This document shows, piece after piece, positions 21,599 through 28,590 of a stretch of 64,000 bases of DNA. The DNA comes from Hydractinia symbiolongicarpus (lineage: Eukaryota; Cnidaria; Hydrozoa; Anthoathecata; Hydractiniidae). The notes under the pieces are model-generated. The model saw only the letters and a list, made by a program, of their open reading frames with translations, was not told the DNA's origin and ran no database searches. The position numbers and the translations under genes are program-made. Positions within the stretch are counted from its first letter, which is position 1. Every line of letters begins with the position of its first letter. Where the stretch lies: contig NC_079876.1 of the NCBI RefSeq assembly GCF_029227915.1, positions 23,004,001-23,068,000 of the forward strand, in the 5' to 3' direction.

Positions 21599-22877
21599 AT
21601 AATCTACGATCTCTTTCCACCTTACTCCTCCTCCCTATATACGCAACAACAATACCCACGGCGGCAGCCAAGGCTATATACAAGTGCTTCGCTACATATT
21701 CGACAACCCTCGCTGCAACTCTGAAAAAGAACGACACCACAGTGCCAATGATCCCTGGTAGTGCTGCACCTGCTTTACCTGCTACGTACTTCAAAAATCT
21801 CCCGAGTCTTTCAAGCTGTTTCCGCATAAACCCCTTGTCATCGGCACTTCCTCCTGTACTTCCTACGGCGCTTGTGCTTCCTCCAGTGACAGCGAGCACG
21901 ATGGTGGAAACCAGTAGACCCACAGCAGAAACGATGCTCGCGATAGTAATCCCCTGTTCCTTGAAGAGGATCTTAGGCTTTTCGACTAAGGTTTTATCAT
22001 CCCCAGCGATTTTCATCAGAGTCTTTTTGATAATCTTCAGCTGGCTCTGAATCTCGGAGGAAAATACGCCGTGTTGCTTTCGTAGGGCTTTCTTCTCATC
22101 CTGCAGCTTCTTTAACTCCTCCCTAGCCAAGGATATATTCCCGTCCTCAATCTTTATCTGTTCCTTAGTTATTCCAGGCGTTTTCTTCTTTCTCTCGAGC
22201 TTCTCCACCTTTTTTTGTACTTTTTCAATCTCTCATGAGTATCTTGCTTTCCAACATCCTCAGCTGACCACGGATCATTCGAATACCTTGGTCGAGTCCC
22301 CTCTTCTCACCATCCGTAAATATCTCGCCTCCTCCAAACGAAGTATCTTCCATCAAGCTCTCCGTATCGTCGAGTACTTTCCCGAGCAGTGGCTCCATCT
22401 CGATAGTGTCATCATTTGCCATGATCTGCTCCACATCGTTCAAGAGCCTCCCGGCCGTTGGCGCGATAGGTGTAATATAGCCTTCGAACCCCATACGCCC
22501 CAAGCGATTCTCGGGCGTAGCATCCTCAGCAGTGTCGATCCAATAATTCTAAATTCACCATTATCTTCCCTTGTGAGTCTTATATCATCGAAAAAAAGCT
22601 GGTTATTGTTCAGCCTAAAATTGTCATAAGGTATCGCATCTAGCTTTGGCTCTTCATTCAACCCCACCGTAAGATGTTTGTAAAAGCTAACAACCTTTTC
22701 AGCCTTTTCCCTTGACTTAGCGTAGTGTCTTCTCCTTCCTTCTCCAGCAACCTTTGCAACCATTCCGGTTGACTTAGCGTGGTGTCTATCTCATTCGCTT
22801 CTACTAAACTCCTAAAGTTCATCTGGAATATCTTTCTCTGGCGTAAAGTCTCCTTCGTATCCTGGATTAATTGGCAT
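21591..22877 (-). pseudogene. Polinton multi-TM protein gene, several frameshifts
   Basis: ATG at 22,877 (MPINPGYEGDFTPEKDIPDE) leads through frame changes near 22,815, 22,500 and 22,210. Pieces are FYKHLTVGLNEEPKLDAIPY with LTREDNGEFRIIG (22,763-22,505), a linker with GRLLNDVEQIMANDD and GGGEIFTDGEKRGLDQ, a coiled coil (SLAREELKKLQDEKKALRKQ), and hydrophobic segments GITIASIVSAVGLLVSTIVL, PGIIGTVVSFFFRVA and LYIALAAAVGIVVAYIG. The 21,591-22,208 part remains open for 205 codons and could be read alone. Similar proteins occur in cnidarian Polintons; function unknown, membrane location inferred. Whether it is one gene or two is uncertain. Start codons of this gene and the major capsid gene are 29 bp apart. 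Confidence 0.5.
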
Positions 22878-22906
22878 TTATTTCAAATAAACCGCTATAA
22901 ATAAAC
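22878..22906. promoter_or_regulatory. Bidirectional start region of capsid and membrane genes
   Basis: 29 bp between divergent start codons, with TATAAATAAAC toward the plus gene and AAATAAATG toward the minus gene. Both starts therefore have AATAAA abutting the ATG although no upstream gene exists for either. Confidence 0.5.
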
Positions 22907-24060
22907 ATGTTTAACATATTCGGTACAAAGCTAAATCCACACAAGGAAATCAAGACTATGATCGGTATGAAAGGCAAGAGGCAAAGGGTGAAAATATCTC
23001 ACGTGCCATCCACAATCAACCAGAATGAGGATCTCCACGTGGACATACCGAACCTTGGTCAAAACGACGTGATTTTTCCCGGCAGTTTAAAGCTCTTGTT
23101 TGACCTTGAATTAACGGACAGCAATACCAAGCGTACTATTGTGAGCAACATCGGAAAAGCCATTGTGAGAGACCTTCGTATTACTTTGAATGCGAATGAA
23201 ATTTAGAATATTGCTGACTACAACATACTCGCAGTGCATAAAGACCTCTGTCTACCAAAATTTCAACGAGACAATAATCTGATCCTTCAGGGTATCAACG
23301 ATAACGACGGAACAATCCGTGCTCTACAGGTGAAGGCCAGTGACCATGTAGGAAATAATGAGGAAAAGGCCATTGCTGCGGCCTACGGTAACACATTCTG
23401 CATACCTCCTGGCTCCATGTTCTCGATGACGAGGGGTCTCCCGTGTTATCAACATGGCTTCCATGATAGACTGCAGTTTGTGATCCACTTCGCTCCGTAC
23501 AGTGATGTTATAAAGGACTCCGGGACCCCAGCCACTGGCAGCACGGCAGCAAAAGCAGCCGATGCTGCATACAAGATCAGCAACATTTGCCTGGAATTTG
23601 ACAAGGTGACCAACGAGTGTCTCGCAAGTGCGATGATGTCGAGATATTCCCGTCTCGCGTTGCCCTATGAACGTATACTCAGAAGTAAGGTGGTGACCAT
23701 GAAGAAAAGTTATACATCGTACAACAAGAGCTTAAAGGGTGTTCTCCTATTATTTCAGAATCCAGCCGTTGTCAAATCATATGCTGGGAACAACGAGGCC
23801 TTCCCAACTCCAAGATCGAAAAAATCTCGATCACTATCGAGGGTGAGCCTAATCAACTGTATAGCTCAACCATGTTGCCGAAAGATCATCTTGAGCAAGT
23901 AGCGGGGATCTTCGGATCCCACAATTCCATAGTGACCATTGGCCAATATCTAACGGAAAGGTACTCATTGTTTTTGGACTTCCGCAGTAGTCCAGATCAC
24001 AGTTTCCATGGTTCTGGCAGGCCTTTGCAAAGACTTAGCGAAGGGATCACCATGGGATAG
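22907..24060 (+). pseudogene. Polinton major capsid protein (double jelly-roll), broken
   Basis: The first frame opens MFNIFGTKLNPHKEIKTMIG and includes VDIPNLGQNDVIFPGSLKL. TAG at 23,203-23,205 interrupts it. The same frame then continues with IADYNILAVHKDLCLP, AAAYGNTFCIPPGSMFS, DRLQFVIHFAPYSDVI and YKISNICLEFDKVTNECLAS. A shift near 23,800 gives SITIEGEPNQLYSS, then QYLTERYSLFLDFRSSPDHS to the end. These motifs in this order match the Polinton major capsid protein (PY-type), which would form the hexon-like capsomers of an icosahedral shell. About 380 codons in total. One nonsense mutation and at least one frameshift make it non-functional. Confidence 0.75.
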
Positions 24061-24133
24061 CGATGGGATTGAATATTTTAGATGGTAGATTTCATAGTGT
24101 CGAGTATTAGACCGAATATTCAGTATCATAACG

Positions 24134-24160
24134 TTATTCTATGGTAATACCATAGAATAA
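24134..24160. promoter_or_regulatory. Hairpin upstream of small membrane protein gene
   Basis: TTATTCTATGGT, loop AAT, exact reverse complement (12-bp stem) ending 4 bp before the ATG at 24,165, between the capsid gene and the next plus gene. It contains the AATAAA that precedes this start. Confidence 0.5.
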
Positions 24161-24164
24161 AACA

Positions 24165-24555
24165 ATGGCAAGCATTATGGTACTCGCGGGCGGGGCGATA
24201 ATTAACGCCCTAGCATTCTCAGGTAGTCTTTAACAAAATTGGCGGGCATAGCGAACAAGAGCGACGAAGGCACGATCTAGCCCTCGAGAAATTACAAGCA
24301 GCACAGGCTGCCTGGGTAAAGCAAAGACAAGATCACATAGATTGGTACAATAAGAGAAGGGAGGAACAGCGGAAGACAGGGCAATCTCTCAAAGAATTGG
24401 ACGAAGGAATGCGACAATATTTCATAGCCAACGTTGAAAGGGCTCCGAAATTATCCGATTTTTATACACCTTCGAAGCAGCAACAGGAAGGTGAACTCAC
24501 CTTCATTATTGGCTCCTTGGCCGTTTTGGGGTTCGTAGCGTACAAATACATGTAA
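24165..24555 (+). pseudogene. Small Polinton membrane protein, frameshifted
   Basis: MASIMVLAGGAIINALAFSG opens the first frame, which stops at 24,228-24,230. A frame change there gives FNKIGGHSEQERRRHDLALE, then a charged helical stretch (WYNKRREEQRKTGQSLKELD), APKLSDFYTPS and a C-terminal TM segment (LTFIIGSLAVLGFVAYKYM). The N-terminal hydrophobic segment, charged middle, LSDFY-P motif and C-terminal TM match a small protein I recall next to capsid and integrase genes in hydrozoan Polintons. Function unknown; a membrane or virion-associated role is inferred. It ends 28 bp before the integrase start. Confidence 0.55.
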
Positions 24556-24583
24556 TACCGAACGTTTTCGATATGTAATAAAT

Positions 24584-25533
24584 ATGTCGAAAGTAAAGCA
24601 TATTGTTACCGAGAAGGAACTGAAAAACTAAGTCAAATCTACTATTCTCCAGAAAATCTTTGGACTGGACGGAAAGCCATTAAACTACTCTCCGAGCAGA
24701 GTGATCTCTCTAAGAAGCATGTTATTCACTGGCTATCTCGCCAACTGCTCTGGCTTACAAAGCCGAACGAAATGCATCAATTCGACTTGCTCTATATGCC
24801 ACATGATACAGTGTATGGAAATACGTACAAACATATACTCACAGGTATCGATGTAGCTTCGAGGTATAAAGACGCGAGATCCCTGAGAACCAAGAAATCC
24901 AGCGAAGTCGCTGATATGCTCAAATTTACAAGGCAGGGCCTCTCCGATCTCCTAAGACTTTCCAATGTGATAATGCGTCAGAATTCAAATCAAATAAGAG
25001 TAAGCTGTTAGAGAGCAAAAGTGTCGAGATCAAACGTGCTACTACCAAATACCACCACACGCTCACGGCATTTGTTGAAAGCTACAACAAGGTACTCGCC
25101 GAAAGGCTATTCAAGCCCCAATATGTGCAACAGCTTGCCTCTGATGAACAGAGTACTATATGGGTCAAACACGTATACAATATCGTGAAAAGCATGAACA
25201 ACACCAAGACCTCAATGATTGACATGAAACCTTCAAAAGCAATTAAGCTCGATAAAGAACCGCTCGCGAAAAGCGAGGAATATCCAGATAAAAAGCCTTT
25301 ACCCGAAGACATATTTGTACTTGCTTCAACCTGGCGAGGAGCATGGGGATCAAAAACGACGCGCGACTGATGCTTGGTGGAGCAAAAAGACATACAGAAT
25401 CGACCATATCGTAACTGGTACGAGGTTGTTATATTACTTGACAAATGGGCCCTCGCGTAGTTTTGTGGCGGAGGAATTAATGTATATTCCCGAAGATGTT
25501 GAAGTACCTCCGGAGCAAGTGAAAGAATGGTAA
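24584..25533 (+). pseudogene. Polinton integrase (DDE, retroviral type), broken
   Basis: Integrates the linear element DNA into the host chromosome. Starts MSKVKHIVTEKELKN, then TAA. Other frames carry IYYSPENLWTGRKAIKLLSE, the core QFDLLYMPHDTVYGNTYKHI with the first catalytic Asp (about 24,780), LTGIDVASRYKDARSLRTKK, FQCDNASEF with the second Asp (about 24,965), and TAFVESYNKVL with the catalytic Glu (about 25,075). The C-terminal region with MNNTKTSMIDMKPSKAIKLD and PGEEHGDQKRRATDAWWSK is followed by IPEDVEVPPEQVKEW. The DDE residues survive, but at least four frame changes and one stop kill it. AATAAA sits 1 nt before the ATG. Confidence 0.9.
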
Positions 25534-25543
25534 TATTTCTCGA

Positions 25544-25574
25544 TTTTTTGTGGCTCATAAGAGCTACAAAAAAA
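25544..25574. terminator. Hairpin at convergent junction 3
   Basis: TTTTTTGTGGCTC, loop ATAA, GAGCTACAAAAAA (one extra G on the left arm) between the integrase stop (25,533) and the Bro-N gene stop (25,585). T/A runs on both sides make it symmetrical for both strands. Confidence 0.5.
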
Positions 25575-25584
25575 CATATACACA

Positions 25585-26378
25585 TTATGACATATCTATA
25601 TCGTACAATCCTTCGAATAACTCGCGCGTAGCATCGTTGGTCAAACTAAAATGATTTCGCCATGAATTCTTTATCCCGAGATTATCATCCCTGAACCTAT
25701 TCCATGTATGTACAGCGTTGGGATCATCACATATTGTATTTCTTTCTATCATATTAGGATACATATCCCTTAGTGTACGGAGTTGATCATTTAAAGATCT
25801 ACGTTGGTAACGAATTATATAGTGGGGATGTTGGCCCTTTTTCCCACATTCATTACCATCATTTTTATCAATAACACAGAGTACATTATCGTATGGATAA
25901 CCATTAGGAACATACCGGTCACGGAGTCCCGCATTTTCTAAGGTTCGTAGATCTAGCTGTTTCTCTTGCTCTTGAAGGTCATCATTTAATATTGCCAGGG
26001 CAATATCTCTCTCTTCGATGGCTTGATGGTGTAGTTGCTCACGGATTTTTGGGAACATTGTATTGCAACAATATTTTCTGACGCTTTTCGCTTTAGGCTG
26101 TTGGCTTCCAAACACCAATTCATACATACCCTTCTCATTGATGTAGAGATCATATTTTTGTGAATCCAATGGCCATTTCACCGGTTCCCCCGCTACGGGG
26201 GAACTACTCAGTTGCCACTTGTGAGCGTATTTTCCCGACTACAGTGATTGTGGATGGTATCTGAGGTGTCCTTTTTATATTCTAATGCCTGGACTACTTC
26301 CTTAGCTCTAATCCAAGGGCGGCCGTTGATATGTATGGTATGTAGCTGGATATTATTAAATTCAACAAGACGAGACAT
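25585..26378 (-). pseudogene. Bro-N domain protein, one frameshift
   Basis: ATG at 26,378 opens MSRLVEFNNIQLHTIHINGR, then WIRAKEVVQALEY. A shift near 26,225 leads to KWPLDSQKYDLYINEKGMYE, LVFGSQQPKAKSVRKYCCNT and MFPKIREQL, the signature of the Bro-N/KilA-N-like DNA-binding domain of large DNA viruses. The C-terminal part (ERDIALAILNDDLQEQEKQL coiled coil, then HPHYIIRYQRRSLNDQLRTL and DPNAVHTWNRFRDD) resembles the C-terminal half of BRO-like proteins. Probably a DNA-binding regulator (family knowledge). From 26,181 down, 198 codons remain open. A 9-bp hairpin (26,184-26,204) lies close to the frame change. AATAAA directly abuts the ATG. Confidence 0.7.
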
Positions 26379-26476
26379 TTTATTTAACTAATGGTTCCAA
26401 CCAAGGTCCATATAATTAGGACAGATATGAAAAAAAACTTGGTATTCCTTTCCCTTTCTAATGCATCCCTTAGCTC

Positions 26477-26575
26477 TTAATCAAGATCCTCAATGGTCCG
26501 CGTTAAATGTTCTATCCTATTCATTTCTTCATGACAATTTTCCAATTGCTTTTCTAAGGTTCTGATATATGACAT
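26477..26575 (-). CDS. Possible 32-aa coiled-coil ORF overlapping ATPase 3' end
   Basis: ATG at 26,575 to TAA at 26,477: MSYIRTLEKQLENCHEEMNR, then IEHLTRTIEDLD. Leu/Ile spacing fits a short coiled coil. It overlaps the last 47 bp of the ATPase gene in another frame and begins in a GATAAATATG context like other starts in the element. Could be chance. Confidence 0.3.
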   Translation of the reverse strand: MSYIRTLEKQLENCHEEMNRIEHLTRTIEDLD

Positions 26576-27159
26576 ATTTATCTAATGTCCTCCAGCCCCG
26601 AGGATGGTCCAGTCTAATATACAAACAGACATGTTTGGATTTTTTGAGTTGATTCTTGATCACTCCCCAGTTGTTAATTATGTTTGTCTCTTCACCAATC
26701 AATTTTAAATCACTCCTTTCGTGCGGGTACCAGAGGAATAACTGCTTCTTTTGTCTCCTCAGATTTTTAGGCAAAGCCGTGTATGATTGTGTGAGGAGCC
26801 AGAGACTGTGCCTTCGATGTCTCCCAGAGATTGCGAGCTCAAGTAATGGTTGCCTGCGTTTATCGAGATTTTCATCGGCTATCATGTCGTCGACGATAAA
26901 TAAGCTTTCTTTGTCTGCCAGCAGAGACGACAATTTTTTTATCCAATCGATCAAATTATCTCGTGGATCAATAAGAAATACATAAGGATCTCTCCAGAGA
27001 CTGGTTTGATCGAGATATGTCCGATTGTAACGTATGGTGGGGCAAAGAATTACGATGTTTTGGAAATGTTCCTCGATAATCATTTTCAAGCAAGCCCAGG
27101 ACTGTTTGCGTTTTTCCTGTGAAAATAGCTGTATGAGGTTCTTTAACAATGTCTGCCAT
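26529..27159 (-). pseudogene. A32-like (FtsK/HerA) packaging ATPase, P-loop region damaged
   Basis: Powers genome packaging into capsids in the family. ATG at 27,159 opens MADIVKEPHTAIFTGKTQTV. This is a Walker A region in which the expected G-x-T/S-G-x-G-K-T is contracted or scrambled, and the frame then shifts near 27,070. The 26,529-27,179 frame carries NIVILCPTIRYNRTYL, Walker B-like ESLFIVDDMIADE (about 26,905-26,867), then LAISGRHRRHSLWLLTQSYT with the sensor-like Gln, and ALPKNLRRQKKQLFLWYPHE. Length is about 210 aa, normal for Polinton ATPases. The upstream small gene ends in TAA immediately before this ATG (GAATAAATG). Family assignment is strong; function is lost. Confidence 0.8.
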
Positions 27160-27306
27160 TTATTCTTCATGTATACCACGTGGTACCATATTCATAACAT
27201 CGCTGGTATCCAACTTAGTCATAGGACTCGAGATCCCAAGAAAACTTTTACCAATCATGGCATATCCAATTGTGAACCCGAGGTCGACAACTGTCTCATA
27301 GATCAT
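27160..27306 (-). CDS. 48-aa hydrophobic Polinton protein
   Basis: MIYETVVDLGFTIGYAMIGK, then SFLGISSPMTKLDTSDVMNM, stop TAA fused to the ATPase start. The first half could be one membrane segment. The SPMTKLDTSDV text resembles a small protein preceding the ATPase in other Polintons (S-P-x-x-K-L-D). Function unknown. The frame is intact. Confidence 0.5.
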   Translation of the reverse strand: MIYETVVDLGFTIGYAMIGKSFLGISSPMTKLDTSDVMNMVPRGIHEE

Positions 27307-27392
27307 GTCTATAATCTCCTTTTGCTAAGGGGTAACATTCGAAATCATGTTTATTATAGGCCTATCGCATGTGAAAAATGTCAATATCTGTC

Positions 27393-27704
27393 TTAGGCTC
27401 CTGCCTCACGCTTGGTTGATGAACCGCTGCAGCAGGCTGCTGAGTACTCGCGGATTTTTTTAAAGATAAAATATATGAGACCTCCGATACAGGCGATCGC
27501 GAGTAGGCTTCCACCAATGTATATTCCACTTCCTGACTGTATAGAAGAGGTTTTGACTGGAGGTTGTACAACACTCTCTTGTTGTCTAAGATCTTCCTTC
27601 CTTTTCTTCATCAGTGCGGCCAACTTGTGACCTTGGGCTACTCTACCAGGATTCTTCACTGGTTTTGTTATTACCCTCTCTTCTTGCGATTGTTCGTTGC
27701 TCAT
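27393..27704 (-). CDS. Single-TM basic Polinton protein with PGRVA motif
   Basis: A 103-aa frame. The N-terminal half carries the basic motif NPGRVAQGHKLAALMKKRKE (residues 18-37), then a TM segment (GIYIGGSLLAIACIGGLIYFIF, about 60-81, bounded by KKIREY). The C-terminus after the TM reads CCSGSSTKREAGA. In another frame the same DNA reads QPAAAVHQPSVRQEPKTDID, then IFHMR, which looks more like the family C-terminus, so a frameshift in the T-run near 27,457 is likely. The PGRVA motif recurs in the next gene. Membrane-anchored nucleic-acid or capsid linker is one possibility; unproven. Confidence 0.5.
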   Translation of the reverse strand: MSNEQSQEERVITKPVKNPGRVAQGHKLAALMKKRKEDLRQQESVVQPPVKTSSIQSGSGIYIGGSLLAIACIGGLIYFIFKKIREYSAACCSGSSTKREAGA

Positions 27705-27730
27705 TTTTTATAAGCCGCGAGACTTATAAA

Positions 27731-28036
27731 TCACTTACCTTTTACAGAAAGATGGAGGGATAGACCTTGTTCCTCAAGAATCTCTATAGTCTCTTTTATC
27801 CCCGTGAATATAGCATCGGGAGTATTTAAATCTCTCTCAAAGTATCTCAGGAACTCCCTAAATGTTATAGGTTCTTTCTTGGGTGGAGCTTTCCCAAGCT
27901 TCCTCTGTTGGCGATTCCATTCGGCTAGTCTCTTACCTGCTGCAACCCTTCCTGGGTGTTTTTTGTTTACTTCAACAATTTTTTCAATGGTGTCAGTTTG
28001 TTGTTGGTTGATAATAATACTACACGCGCTGCTCAT
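27731..28036 (-). CDS. Basic Polinton protein with PGRVA motif
   Basis: I take the start at MSSAC (28,036), because the more upstream Met codons lie inside the preceding gene. The basic core KHPGRVAAGKRLAEWNRQQR is followed by KLGKAPPKKEPITFREFLRY and a helical C-terminus (FTGIKETIEILEEQGLSLHL). The core shares PGRVAxGxKLA with the downstream TM protein. Both overlap or nearly abut, suggesting duplicated modules. It overlaps the preceding gene by 17 bp. Function unknown. Confidence 0.5.
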   Translation of the reverse strand: MSSACSIIINQQQTDTIEKIVEVNKKHPGRVAAGKRLAEWNRQQRKLGKAPPKKEPITFREFLRYFERDLNTPDAIFTGIKETIEILEEQGLSLHLSVKGK

Positions 28037-28509
28037 CTTTTTGTTGATCCTCATCAATCTCTCTCTTCTCTTTAATGGACTTTGTGAGCTGGGTATGGTT
28101 TATGGTATGGGCTGCAACGAGCAAAGGTGCCAGGAACTTACCAAATGCTGTATAAACGATAATACCAAGATCAGCCATTTTATCCCTAATAACGGGGTCG
28201 TTTTCTAAATCATGACGAAGAGTCTCGGGACTATCGAGGGTTACCACGTTGCCTAAGCTAATAGCGTGACACGAAAGAGCTCTGGCAGTAATCTGCCCCT
28301 TCTCTACCAACTCGCGTTCAGTAAAATCATTGTATATTTTCTCGATAACCTCGGGTGATGCTTTCTCCAGGAATGCCTCAGTATATTTTTTTCGCTAAAA
28401 ATTGAGGCTTGGATTTTCGAGCATCCTTGAGAGCTTGGCGCTTATCTATAGGTTGCTCAGGTGCTTCTGGAGTATTGGCAACATCAAAAATATCAGCTAA
28501 TTCAGACAT
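28020..28509 (-). pseudogene. Conserved Polinton protein, one frameshift
   Basis: ATG at 28,509 opens MSELADIFDVANTPEAPEQP, then KRQALKDARKSKPQFLAKKI, stopping near 28,378. After a shift there, the frame continues with EAFLEKASPEVIEKIYNDF (about 28,378-28,322) and VEKGQITARALSCHAISLGN, then KMADLGIIVYTAFGKFLAPL. Total about 160 codons, acidic and helical with one hydrophobic segment. I recognise the motif set from other Polintons but no function is known to me. One A separates AATAAA from the ATG. Confidence 0.5.
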
Positions 28510-28590
28510 TTTTATTAGTACTCGTCTACATTTCAAATAACCGAGGATGATACAGACATAAGGTAGTGGCACTGCGATGCCTCCATTGTT

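Noticed and set aside
21586-22050. 154-codon plus-strand frame opposite the multi-TM gene
   Set aside because: Shadow of the minus-strand gene, whose coiled coil and TM pattern is recognisable.
25082-25585. 167-codon minus-strand frame under the integrase
   Set aside because: Antisense to the integrase C-terminal half, which has clear family motifs.
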